A stretch of 64,000 bases of DNA. It comes from Lysinibacillus sp. B2A1. GTDB lineage: Bacteria; Bacillota; Bacilli; Bacillales_A; Planococcaceae. A model generated the notes under the pieces. It saw nothing but the letters and a program-made list of their open reading frames with translations, was not told the origin of the DNA and made no database searches. The stretch lies in assembly GCA_002973635.1 (NCBI GenBank), contig CP027224.1, positions 1,622,501 to 1,686,500 on the forward strand, written 5' to 3'. Made by a program: the position numbers and the translations under genes. Below, piece after piece: positions 35,407 to 43,738 of the stretch (positions are counted from its first letter, which is position 1; every line of letters starts with the position of its first letter).

Positions 35407-36579
35407 ATGAACAAGCAAACATTTCAATATTTAATTGGAGGCATTTTCGCATTAGTGATTGCTATGGGGATTGGTCGATTCTCTTATACAGTAATATTGC
35501 CATATATGCAAGATACCTTTACCTTTAGTCGAGCAACAGCAGGTTATTTAGCTACTAGTAATTATCTAGGTTACTTAGTAGGGGCATTGGTGGCTGGCCG
35601 TTTACAACTAGCAGATAAGCGTATTCCTTTTTTACAAATAGCACTTGTAATAAGTATTTTGACAACGGCTTTGATGAGCTTTACAGATACCGTTATCGTT
35701 TGGTATGTACTTCGTTGTATTTCTGGCGTAATGAGTGCGTTTATCTTTGTAGTCGCTGCAAGCCTTGTGCTTGATCAATTAGCAGGGAATGGCAAAGCAC
35801 ATTTATCTGGGCTTTTTTATAGTGGTGTAGGTTTAGGCATTGCATTAAGTGCAATTATTGTATCACCCATTCATGCTCTTTTTGATTGGAATGGAACATG
35901 GATTGCCTTGGCAATATTTTGTGTCCTATTGTTTATATTCATTATAATTTTTATAAAACCCGTTACACCAAGTGTTCAACAAAAGGGGAATACAGCCAAA
36001 GCTTCACTGAAAGCACCCCCTACAACATGGATGAAATGGCTGATTATCGCCTATAGCTTAGAGGGGCTAGGCTATATTGTTACAGGGACATTTATCGTAT
36101 CCATTGCTGAAGAGTCTACAAGCTTTCATGGAGACGCTGCGTTTGTATGGTTTGTTGTTGGGGTTGCAGCAATTCCATCGTGCATTGTTTGGTCAAAGCT
36201 GGCACAACGCTATGGTTATGTAAGGATATTATTGATTTCTATGCTATTTCAAGGGCTTGGCATTGTATTACCAGCCTTTGCAACAAATACAATAACACTT
36301 TATACAAGTGCCTTTATTTTTGGCGCAACCTTTATGGGCATTACCACTGTTGCTACAACATTAGCGAGACAGATATTACCAGTAAATAGCCATCAAATAT
36401 TAGGGTATTTAACTGCTGGGTATGCCTTGGGACAAATGCTAGGTCCTTCACTTGCAGGAGCATTAGCTAATTATACGAACAGCTATAAATATGCAATATT
36501 TGCCGCAACCGTCGTTGTCGTCGTAGGGGCCTTATGTCTTATTGGTGGATTAAAATATGAAAAAATTAGTTCTCTGTAG
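35407..36579 (+). CDS. MFS transporter, YbfB/YjiJ family
   Basis: A 390-residue 12-helix facilitator. GIGRFSYTVILPYM in helix 1, GLGYIVTGTFIVS near helix 7 and a shared tail motif (YALGQMLGPSLAGALANYTN) align closely with the MFS protein at 924-2126. AGGGAGGG precedes the ATG. Divergent from a LysR gene, as is the other copy. Efflux of a small toxic compound is likely; the substrate is unknown. Confidence 0.9.
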   Translation: MNKQTFQYLIGGIFALVIAMGIGRFSYTVILPYMQDTFTFSRATAGYLATSNYLGYLVGALVAGRLQLADKRIPFLQIALVISILTTALMSFTDTVIVWYVLRCISGVMSAFIFVVAASLVLDQLAGNGKAHLSGLFYSGVGLGIALSAIIVSPIHALFDWNGTWIALAIFCVLLFIFIIIFIKPVTPSVQQKGNTAKASLKAPPTTWMKWLIIAYSLEGLGYIVTGTFIVSIAEESTSFHGDAAFVWFVVGVAAIPSCIVWSKLAQRYGYVRILLISMLFQGLGIVLPAFATNTITLYTSAFIFGATFMGITTVATTLARQILPVNSHQILGYLTAGYALGQMLGPSLAGALANYTNSYKYAIFAATVVVVVGALCLIGGLKYEKISSL

Positions 36580-36668
36580 ACACTTTAAAATCTTGCTACT
36601 TCATTTGTTTTTAATAATATACTAACTTTTTATAGTATGATAAAAAAATAAATGATAGGAGAATATTA

Positions 36669-37355
36669 ATGCATCAACAAATAAGAGAACAACTTATAAA
36701 TTTAGCCGACCAAGATTATCAAAAGTTTTCATCCACGCTTATCCCAAATTGCCAACATATTTTAGGTATTCGGTTACCCGAGCTTCGAAAAATAGCTAAA
36801 AGCATTGCTAAGGAAGATTGGCAGACCTATTTAAAAGCCGCGAACGATGAATTTTTTGAAGAGGTGATGCTACAAGGGATGGTCATTGGTTATGTAAAGA
36901 CAAATACCAAGGATCGCCTTTCTTATATATCTTCATTTGTTCCGAAAATAGATAATTGGTCAGTATGTGATAGTTTTTGTACAGGCTTAAAATTTACAAA
37001 GGATAATCAAGAGCGTGTATGGACATTTTTACAACCTTATTTTTCTTCAAATAAAGAATATGAGGTACGTTTTGGAGTAGTCATGCTATTAAATTATTTT
37101 ATTGATAATCATTATATAGAAAGCGTTTTGACCATAATAAATGATATAAAGCATGATGGTTATTATGTTAAAATGGCTGTCGCATGGGCTATTTCCATTT
37201 GTTATGTTAAAGTTCCTCTTGTAACAATGGACTATTTAAGAAACAATTCACTGGATGATTTTACTTATCACAAAGCATTACAAAAAATTACAGAATCTAA
37301 CCGAGTGGAAAAAGAGGCTAAAAATATAATTCGACAAATGAAGCGGAAAGATTAG
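36669..37355 (+). CDS. DNA alkylation repair protein, AlkD-type
   Basis: A 228-residue all-helical protein with the HEAT-like repeats of the AlkC/AlkD family: LGIRLPELRKIAKSIAKEDW, later FEEVMLQGMVIGYVK and VPKIDNWSVCDSFC. AlkD excises alkylated purines without flipping the base. The family aspartate that lies beside the lesion is probably in IDNWSVCD near residue 97-104. TAGGAGAATATT precedes the ATG. It stands alone; the adaA-ogt alkylation operon lies about 3.5 kb further on, which may reflect a shared theme rather than an operon. Confidence 0.88.
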   Translation: MHQQIREQLINLADQDYQKFSSTLIPNCQHILGIRLPELRKIAKSIAKEDWQTYLKAANDEFFEEVMLQGMVIGYVKTNTKDRLSYISSFVPKIDNWSVCDSFCTGLKFTKDNQERVWTFLQPYFSSNKEYEVRFGVVMLLNYFIDNHYIESVLTIINDIKHDGYYVKMAVAWAISICYVKVPLVTMDYLRNNSLDDFTYHKALQKITESNRVEKEAKNIIRQMKRKD

Positions 37356-37373
37356 TCCACTTAAATTAAGCAA

Positions 37374-37404
37374 AGCCATTGTAGGGATGCGTCTCTACAA
37401 TGGC
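37374..37404 (+). terminator. Hairpin terminator
   Basis: AGCCATTGTAG pairs with CTACAATGGCT around a 9-nt loop; a short T-rich stretch follows. It ends the AlkD-type transcript. Confidence 0.75.
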
Positions 37405-37549
37405 TTATTTGCTATGGTTCAAATCCATAAAGAAGGACCTAGACTCATATCAGCATCTAAATAAATTTGTCAAAAAAAGAAGATAAATCCTGTTTTTAGC
37501 GAAATCAACCCATAATATATTGAATTTTATCAATTATTAGAAAATAACG

Positions 37550-37579
37550 TTGATATAAATTGCTAAATGAAAGTATAAT
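37550..37579 (+). promoter_or_regulatory. Sigma-A promoter of the comX-comP pair
   Basis: TTGATA (37550-37555) and TATAAT (37574-37579) are 18 bp apart, a near-consensus vegetative promoter about 120 bp upstream of the ComX start. No ComA box (TTGCGG/CCGCAA type) is seen in the 345-bp gap. Confidence 0.65.
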
Positions 37580-37700
37580 GTAGATATAGTTACATTTATG
37601 GTTATTAATACCTTATAATAAGTAAATAGAGACTGTAACTCAATTGGACATTCTAAAAATTGTAAGTGTAACTATAAAACTAATGAAATGAGGAGATTTT

Positions 37701-37859
37701 ATGATTAACATGATTCAGTATTTGGAAAAAAATCCGTCGCTACTTACATTGTTAAAAGAAAATAAGGCCTCTCTTGTTGGTGTTACAGAACTTGAACAAA
37801 AGGCAATTCTGGATTCATTTGAGGAAGATGTTTGCTTAGAAAACGGAATTTGGTTCTGA
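37701..37859 (+). CDS. comX: ComX-type pheromone precursor
   Basis: A 52-residue peptide, too short for usual gene calling. ATG 37701 lies 5 bp after AGGAG. It has the ComX pattern: N-terminal MINMIQYLEKNPSLLTLLKE, a middle LVGVTELEQKAILDSF, and a C-terminal stretch ending ENGIWF with a tryptophan at position 51. In Bacillus, ComQ attaches an isoprenyl group to a tryptophan in this position and the peptide is trimmed and exported. Its last 28 bp overlap the kinase gene. No ComQ gene is present upstream, which is unusual. The identification rests on pattern and on the kinase next door. Confidence 0.82.
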   Translation: MINMIQYLEKNPSLLTLLKENKASLVGVTELEQKAILDSFEEDVCLENGIWF

Positions 37860-40192
37860 AGCTTATTAGGGACAAATGGTTTTGGCTTGCCATAAGTATT
37901 TATTTAATTCTCGGTATTACTGTACTCTTTATTTCTTATAGCAAGCCTTTTATTAGTATTAAAGTACAGGAAGAAAATGGACATTGGATAATAGAAAAAC
38001 CTTATTATAAAGATTGGGCAACTAAGCAAGGAATCTCAAACGGGGACATTATTCTGTATATTAATGATATCCAAACTGATCAAGTTCCAAGTGTTACTTT
38101 TTATTCTTTAATCCGAGCAGCAAATAATTTGACAATATTAAAGCAAAATGGCGAGGAAATTTATGTTCGAATAAATCATCTTGATATACCTCAACAATTT
38201 TACTATTTATTGATAGTTCCTGCATGTTATTTTTTACTTACCTTATTTATCACTTTATATCTAAATTATAAAAAAAATAAAACGCATCTTTTTAATTTGT
38301 TAATCTTATTTATATTAACTGTATCATTAGCTTATGTAAGTAGTGGAGCATCTGGACGATTGAATAATATAGGACTAATTATTAATCGAAGTAGTATGTT
38401 ACTTTGTCTAGTATTATTATTACATTTTTTGAAGGGTTATTTTATATTTTTAAATTTCAAATGGATTTTTATGAAAAATATTAAATATTTATACCTTTTA
38501 CCAATTACAGCGATTTTAATTAGTATCTTCAGTATTTTTTATCCATTGATTAATCCAATAATTTCAAATGTAGTTTTGTGGTTGTTTTTTATACTATTAA
38601 TATTAAATTTGGGAATTTTGATAACTGGATATTATAAATATCACTCATCACAGTTAAAAATATTATTGATAAGTATTTTAACTCCATTTTTACCATTTCT
38701 TTTTCTATACGCTTTGCCAGTAATTTTGTTTAAACAATATATACTCTCAGCGGATACTTGCTCCTTATTTTTGATGCTCATACCATACAGTTTCATATTT
38801 ACACAATTAACTGAACGTATATTTGATATGGAGTACTATATAACTCGCTTACGTCATTATTTTAATTTTTCATTTGCTTTTACATTCTGGCTATTAATTG
38901 GTCTCTATTGGTTAACTGATATATCTATTTCAAGAATGACGGAAATTTTCCTTTTTTCCTTCTTCTCTTTAATAGCCCTTTTCTATATTAAAGAAAAAGT
39001 AGATTATCATAAGCGAAAAATCCTTTTCTCAACAAAAGGTGATCAAATCCATAGAATGTATACGACCATTGATAGTATTGGAAGAGTTGTAAAGATTGAA
39101 GACTTATTGGAGAAATTTGTTCAAGAAGTTGCTTTACATCTTGAGATTAATCATATAGATGTACTAACTTATGATTTACAAACACAACAGGTTACTTTAT
39201 TAAGTAAATCAAAAGAATCAAAAGAATACACACAAAATCAAATAGATGAAGTTTTACTAGAGGAACTATGCTTGGGGGATATAAAGAAAACAGAGCATTT
39301 TTATATTGCTTTTATTCACCAAGATGTAAATTATAAAAGAATACTAATCGTAGATCATAATAAATCTATCTATCTAAAAAGTGAGGAATTATTATGGCTA
39401 GAATTATTGCTTTTATATTTAAATAATTTTATAGAAAATACTAAAATGGTGGAAGAACTTTTAGAACAATTAAAGCATATGAAGGAAGCAGATAATAACC
39501 AGGTGCCTTGGCTCAATAAGCTACTTTGGCTACGATTTGAACAAGAAAAGTATCAATTAGCGCAAGAACTTCATGATACGATTTTACAAGAGCAGCTCCA
39601 TATTGCTAGAGAGATGCATGAAGTGATTTATACAAAGAAAACAACAAATATACAAACGAACCTATCTAAAGTACATGACCATATGATTGCATCATTGACT
39701 GATTTAAGAGGTTATTGTGAAAATTTAAAACCTCCGCTATTAGATACATTAGGATTAAATGCAGCGCTTGAGAAACTTATCAAAAAATTCCATAAACGTG
39801 CTGATTTTGTCCTAATTTACACCATCGATCGTCTTTATTTAGAAGATGAGCGTTTAAATTTGATGATTTATCGCATTTTTCAAGAGTTAATGAACAATGC
39901 CTTGAAGCATTCACATGCCAACATTGTCGAAATTCATCTCTTAGAAACAGAGTATGGCTTTGAAATCAATTATTCTGACGATGGTGTAGGATGTAAAATG
40001 GATGAAATCATTCTTGCCGATTCAATGGGGATCAGAGGAATGCAAGAAAGGGTACAGACGTTTAATGGAAAGTTTTCTATCAATACCAATGTAGGAGATG
40101 GAATGTCCATTCGAATTAAAGTAAATGAAGGAGAAATAACCCGCTCCTATGGCTACGAAACTTATAATAGATGGCCTGTTCAGTTAAAGTAA
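37832..40192 (+). CDS. comP: ComP-like membrane histidine kinase
   Basis: A 786-residue kinase from a TTG at 37832 (GAGGAA 6 bp upstream), overlapping the comX end. The first half has about eight to ten transmembrane helices with an extracellular PDZ-like loop after helix 1 (YYKDWATKQGISNGDIILYI), as in ComP. The C-terminal part has the HisKA_3 box (QLAQELHDTILQEQLHIARE), the N box (FQELMNNALKHSHAN) and the G box (YSDDGVGCKMDE, MGIRGMQERVQT). A membrane sensor for the neighbouring peptide is the clear prediction. The usual response regulator ComA does not follow; a terminator lies right after the stop. Confidence 0.85.
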   Translation: MLRKRNLVLKLIRDKWFWLAISIYLILGITVLFISYSKPFISIKVQEENGHWIIEKPYYKDWATKQGISNGDIILYINDIQTDQVPSVTFYSLIRAANNLTILKQNGEEIYVRINHLDIPQQFYYLLIVPACYFLLTLFITLYLNYKKNKTHLFNLLILFILTVSLAYVSSGASGRLNNIGLIINRSSMLLCLVLLLHFLKGYFIFLNFKWIFMKNIKYLYLLPITAILISIFSIFYPLINPIISNVVLWLFFILLILNLGILITGYYKYHSSQLKILLISILTPFLPFLFLYALPVILFKQYILSADTCSLFLMLIPYSFIFTQLTERIFDMEYYITRLRHYFNFSFAFTFWLLIGLYWLTDISISRMTEIFLFSFFSLIALFYIKEKVDYHKRKILFSTKGDQIHRMYTTIDSIGRVVKIEDLLEKFVQEVALHLEINHIDVLTYDLQTQQVTLLSKSKESKEYTQNQIDEVLLEELCLGDIKKTEHFYIAFIHQDVNYKRILIVDHNKSIYLKSEELLWLELLLLYLNNFIENTKMVEELLEQLKHMKEADNNQVPWLNKLLWLRFEQEKYQLAQELHDTILQEQLHIAREMHEVIYTKKTTNIQTNLSKVHDHMIASLTDLRGYCENLKPPLLDTLGLNAALEKLIKKFHKRADFVLIYTIDRLYLEDERLNLMIYRIFQELMNNALKHSHANIVEIHLLETEYGFEINYSDDGVGCKMDEIILADSMGIRGMQERVQTFNGKFSINTNVGDGMSIRIKVNEGEITRSYGYETYNRWPVQLK

Positions 40193-40233
40193 ACACACAT
40201 GGTTTAGATAATTATAAATCCATGTGTGTTTTT
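40193..40233 (+). terminator. Rho-independent terminator after comP
   Basis: ACACACATGG and CCATGTGTGT form a perfect 10-bp stem, followed by TTTTTC. It begins with the base after the comP stop codon, so no comA is co-transcribed. Confidence 0.9.
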
Positions 40234-40423
40234 CTAACTAATTATTAATTCTTAAGTTGTGTACATAGATCCATAATTGTTAATATAAAGTAAATTAAAA
40301 TATGGATTTAAGGAATGTGTATAGCCTGAAAAAAACCTGTGCCTTTATTAAGTATGGTCTTTGAGTTTTTATAGCTTACATTTTGTTTCATTCGATTTAT
40401 CTCTCCTTTACGTGAAATACCCC

Positions 40424-40936
40424 TTACAAATGAGCATTCACTTTCTCTAACTCTAACAGTTTTTTCTTCATTTCAAGCCCTCCACGATAGCCTGTTAATG
40501 CGCCATTTTTTCCTACTATACGATGGCAAGGAACCGCTAGTAAAATTGGATTTGCGCCAATAGCTGTACCAACGGCACGAACAGCTGCTGGCTTATTAAT
40601 ATAGTGGGCAATATCTGAATAAGTCTTTGTTTGTCCATAAGGAATTTCATTTAGCGCTTTCCATACTAAAAGCTGAAATGGTGTACCCCTGTAATCAATG
40701 GAAAATGTAAATTCAGCCCGTTCTCCTTCAAGATACTCGATGATTTCCTCACAATAAGGAGCGAGTAGAGCTGTATTTTCGACCAGCGTAGCTTTAGGAT
40801 ATTTTTTCTTAACCCATTCACTCACTGCTGCATAAGGCTGATTTTGTGATCCAACGTATAAAAGATGTTGGGGTGTTGCTGCGACATAGAGATGCCAATC
40901 CTTATGTTGAAGTAAAGACCAATAAATGCTGTTCAT
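40424..40936 (-). CDS. ogt: Methylated-DNA-protein-cysteine methyltransferase
   Basis: A 170-residue O6-alkylguanine-DNA alkyltransferase. The catalytic PCHRIVG motif lies near residues 137-143 and the helix-turn-helix YGQTKTYSDIAHYINKPAAV near 95-115. The protein takes the alkyl group onto the cysteine in a suicide reaction. It follows the AdaA gene by 3 bp, the B. subtilis adaA-adaB layout, so it is induced as part of the adaptive response. It could be named adaB instead. Confidence 0.93.
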   Translation of the reverse strand: MNSIYWSLLQHKDWHLYVAATPQHLLYVGSQNQPYAAVSEWVKKKYPKATLVENTALLAPYCEEIIEYLEGERAEFTFSIDYRGTPFQLLVWKALNEIPYGQTKTYSDIAHYINKPAAVRAVGTAIGANPILLAVPCHRIVGKNGALTGYRGGLEMKKKLLELEKVNAHL

Positions 40937-40939
40937 TTT

Positions 40940-41566
40940 TCATTTCTCCTTTTTCTCGTCCGATTGATAGAGTTTTCGATATTGTACTGGTGTGTAACCA
41001 AATTTATTTTTAAATAGGGTAATGAAGTAAGTTGAATTAGAGATGCCTACACTTATCGATATATCTGTAATAGATTTATTTGTTTCAATCAGGTAGTCTT
41101 TAGCAGCCTTTAATCGGACATGTTGGATGTATTCAGCAGGAGTAATTCCCTTAATCTTTTTAAATGTTCGATGTAAATGAAAGGGGCTTCCATGAGCAAT
41201 CATCCCTAATAATTCAAGATTTAACTTTTCAGTGAAATTTTTATCAATATATTCAGTAACATTAGAGATCCATTCACAATCAGGAAGGTTTTGATTTGTT
41301 GGCTTACAGCGTTTACAAGGACGAAAGTTTTCATTGAGGGCTTGCTCCGCTGTTTGAAAAATTCGTACATTTTCTTTTTTAGGTACACGAGATTTACATG
41401 AAGGCTTACAAAAAATTTTGGTCGTTTCGACAGCATAGAAAAATTGATGATTATATGATGCATCGTTCTCAACGATTGCTTGCCATCTTTCGTCTGTCAT
41501 CATTTCTTCAGGATGTTGATTGCTACCACTATTCTGTGGCGCTTCCATGTTTTTTTTATCCTTCAT
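40940..41566 (-). CDS. adaA: AdaA methylphosphotriester-DNA alkyltransferase and activator
   Basis: About 208 residues from an ATG at 41566. The N-terminal Ada domain has FCKPSCKSR and RPCKRCKPTNQ, the four-cysteine zinc site whose first cysteine takes methyl groups from phosphotriesters. The C-terminal part is an AraC/XylS DNA-binding domain (GSPFHLHRTFKKIKGITPAE, then ITDISISVGISNSTYFITLF). It is very like B. subtilis AdaA in order and motifs. Longer upstream starts have no good ribosome binding site, so the start is uncertain by 10-30 codons. It activates itself and ogt. Confidence 0.9.
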   Translation of the reverse strand: MKDKKNMEAPQNSGSNQHPEEMMTDERWQAIVENDASYNHQFFYAVETTKIFCKPSCKSRVPKKENVRIFQTAEQALNENFRPCKRCKPTNQNLPDCEWISNVTEYIDKNFTEKLNLELLGMIAHGSPFHLHRTFKKIKGITPAEYIQHVRLKAAKDYLIETNKSITDISISVGISNSTYFITLFKNKFGYTPVQYRKLYQSDEKKEK

Positions 41567-41701
41567 TATGTTTTCACTCTTTTCTTTTAAAATGCTTTCC
41601 TCCATGTTTTTGTACAACAAAGTATAACTGCATGTGAACGAAAACATAAGTCCTTTCTAACGTAATAGCAAGATATTGAAGTTTTTTAGTCAATAAAAAA
41701 A

Positions 41702-41861
41702 GAGGATAGGACATAACTAAATGGTTTCTTCATAAAATTAAATAATCTCTAAATTAACAAAACAGGATAAATAGAAAAACCGAACTATTCCGAAACACTT
41801 CATGAGCGTTTTATTGGATAGTTCGGTATTTTTGTTGGCTGAAACACTCTTGTCCCAGCCT
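41702..41861. repeat. Second member of the palindromic repeat family
   Basis: GAGGATAGGACATAAC at the left and GTCCCAGCCTC at 41851-41861 correspond to the ends of the repeat at 11837, with several mismatches at the left. The core AAAAACCGAACTAT pairs with ATAGTTCGGTATTTTT. It is intergenic here, between adaA and the YitT gene, and may act as a terminator for the YitT transcript. Confidence 0.65.
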
Positions 41862-41878
41862 CATAATAAGTTCTTGAT

Positions 41879-42739
41879 TTAGTGAATATCTCGCTTTTTG
41901 AAGTTACCGCCACGTACCTCTGACACATCAGAAATAACAACAAAGGCACTCTCGTCAATATCTTTGATAATCGTCACAAGTTTATTTTCTTCCATACGGT
42001 TAATAACACAGTTTAAAATATCTGTGGGTTCATTGGAAAATCCACCGCGACCTTTTGTATATGTAACACCACGTCCTAAACGAGCTTGAATCGCATCTCC
42101 AATCTCTTCTGATTTGGCACTAACAACGCGAACATCTTTGGATTTTTCTAAACCAACTTGAATAATATCAATAACATTTTTGGCAATATAGTAGGTTAAA
42201 GCGGAGTATAATGCGCTCTCCAAGCCAAAAATAAAGCTTGCCCCTAAGAAAATAAAGGCATTAATAAATAATATAATATCCCCGACTGAAAACGGAATCT
42301 TACGTGATAGTAGCACGGCTAAAACCTCAGAGCCATCCAAAGCGCCACCATTACGCAAGACAATCCCAATCCCAACACCTAGTAGCAAACCACCAGATAA
42401 AACAATTAATAACGGATCACTTGGACCTAAAATTGTTTTAACATCATGCATAAGTACAGTGGAAATAGAAAGAGCTGCTATCCCAGCACTACTCATCAAT
42501 GCAAAGGTTTTACCTACTTGTTTGTAGCCAATCCAAATAAAAGGAATATTTAATACAAAGAGCAGTACGCCTAATGGAACACCAAAGAGGTATGCTCCCA
42601 TAATACTGATACCTGTCACGCCACCATCAATGACATCGTTCGGAATTAATACCGCTTCTAGTCCATATGCTGCGATGATGGCGCCAATTATAATCATGAT
42701 AAATTTTCGTGTATTTTCAACTGACTTTCTTCTTTTCAT
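41879..42739 (-). CDS. YitT-family membrane protein with DUF2179 domain
   Basis: A 286-residue protein: five transmembrane helices in residues 12-190 (IIIGAIIAAYGLEAVLIPND, GGVTGISI and so on) then a cytosolic DUF2179 domain (GVTYTKGRGGFSNEPTDILN, VISDVSEVRGG). This is the standard YitT/YqfU-family layout; function is unproven, although the family is sometimes linked to transport. It is monocistronic, 34 bp from the winged-helix gene upstream on the same strand. The ATG has a GAGAAG-type site. Confidence 0.9.
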   Translation of the reverse strand: MKRRKSVENTRKFIMIIIGAIIAAYGLEAVLIPNDVIDGGVTGISIMGAYLFGVPLGVLLFVLNIPFIWIGYKQVGKTFALMSSAGIAALSISTVLMHDVKTILGPSDPLLIVLSGGLLLGVGIGIVLRNGGALDGSEVLAVLLSRKIPFSVGDIILFINAFIFLGASFIFGLESALYSALTYYIAKNVIDIIQVGLEKSKDVRVVSAKSEEIGDAIQARLGRGVTYTKGRGGFSNEPTDILNCVINRMEENKLVTIIKDIDESAFVVISDVSEVRGGNFKKRDIH

Positions 42740-42773
42740 AAATCTTCTCCATTTCTTTACGTAAAAATAATAC

Positions 42774-43310
42774 TTAAGGTTTTGGGATAATATTTATAGC
42801 TATTGTTTTTGTCTCATCATTGTTTGAGTCGGCCATATTATAGTATTTAATGATTAAATCGTTTAATTCATTTTCAAAGTTCTGGAATTGATCAGTCGTT
42901 AATGTTAAATCAATAAATGAAAAAGTTGCTAAATCAGCAGTGCTTTCTTTTTCATCCAATGAATGTAAATAATTTTGATATTGAGATAGTAAAGTTAATT
43001 GATAGTTAGAAACATAATTTAGTTTTTGTTTGATTGTTAGTTGTATCCAGTCCTCCTTACTAAGTTTTTCTGCTCCTTCATTTAATGCATAAAATTTCTC
43101 TGTAACAGAACGTACTTTTCTCTCTTTCACAATTTTTATGATATTTTCATCTACTAAAATTTGGATGTGTCGATATAAAGTAGCCTGAGGTACATCCTTT
43201 ATAATAGAAATCATTTCCAAAGTGCTTAAACCTTCTTCTTTATTGTGCATCAGAGCTTGGAAAATTTTCATTCTCACAGGATGCATTAAAGTCTCTGCCT
43301 TATTCCGCAT
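42774..43310 (-). CDS. Winged-helix (ArsR-like) transcriptional regulator
   Basis: A 178-residue regulator with an N-terminal ArsR-type winged helix (MHPVRMKIFQALMHNKEEGL, then STLEMISIIKDVPQATLYRH and IQILVDENIIKIV) and a helical C-terminal domain. AGGAGGATCG precedes the ATG. It is divergent from the ABC operon at 43487, across a region with a TATCATTATTGATAATGATA palindrome, and therefore most likely controls that operon. Its metal-binding residues, if any, are not obvious. Confidence 0.85.
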   Translation of the reverse strand: MRNKAETLMHPVRMKIFQALMHNKEEGLSTLEMISIIKDVPQATLYRHIQILVDENIIKIVKERKVRSVTEKFYALNEGAEKLSKEDWIQLTIKQKLNYVSNYQLTLLSQYQNYLHSLDEKESTADLATFSFIDLTLTTDQFQNFENELNDLIIKYYNMADSNNDETKTIAINIIPKP

Positions 43311-43447
43311 AAAACGATCCTCCTATCAGATGGTATCAAGGGAAGCAATCAAATGTTATCAACATGAGAACATTATCAATAAATATACTATATATTTTTT
43401 TTACAGATGTACAGTAAAAAGGTAATGAAATTTTTTACATCTTCTGT

Positions 43448-43467
43448 TATCATTATTGATAATGATA
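43448..43467. promoter_or_regulatory. Palindrome, Fur-like or winged-helix operator
   Basis: TATCATTATTGATAATGATA has perfect 9-bp arms with a 2-bp centre. The TGATAATGATAATGA run resembles a Fur box (GATAAT hexamers) but also suits the divergent ArsR-type regulator. It lies just 6 bp before the GGAGG of the ABC operon's first gene, where binding would block it. Confidence 0.6.
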
Positions 43468-43486
43468 ATGAATGGAGGTTTTAGGG

Positions 43487-43738
43487 ATGAAATTACACTA
43501 TAGTTTTGATGATTTAGACCAACTGGATTGGGCAAGTATACTTCCAATCATTTCGCCATTTATATTCGTAGGATTTGTTCTAATCATTGTTGCTTTATTC
43601 GATTTATATCGGCACCGAGATACGCGGGAAAACATACTGATGTGGACAATTATTATTTTGTTCTGTAACTCAATTGGTTCTGTTCTATACTTCATTATTG
43701 GTAGAAAGGATGTAAATAAAGGTGCGCTTAGAGATTAA
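43487..43738 (+). CDS. PLD-N-terminal-type small membrane protein (YxlE-like)
   Basis: An 83-residue membrane protein, start ATG 43487 with GGAGG 8 bp upstream. Two helices lie near residues 18-39 and 50-70; the loop holds RHRDTRENILMW and the tail YFIIGRKD, the PLDc_N pattern of small proteins that adjoin ABC genes (YxlE of B. subtilis, a negative regulator of SigY). It overlaps the ATPase gene by 17 bp. A role in modulating the neighbour exporter is possible. Confidence 0.82.
   Translation: MKLHYSFDDLDQLDWASILPIISPFIFVGFVLIIVALFDLYRHRDTRENILMWTIIILFCNSIGSVLYFIIGRKDVNKGALRD

Noticed and set aside
37356..37700. Possible comQ remnant upstream of comX
   Set aside because: No frame on either strand shows the DDxxD motifs or length of a prenyltransferase; the gap holds a promoter and leader only.
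43448..43467. A definite Fur box call
   Set aside because: The sequence is Fur-like, but the local context (divergent ArsR-type regulator, ABC genes) offers an equally good owner, so it is listed only as an operator.
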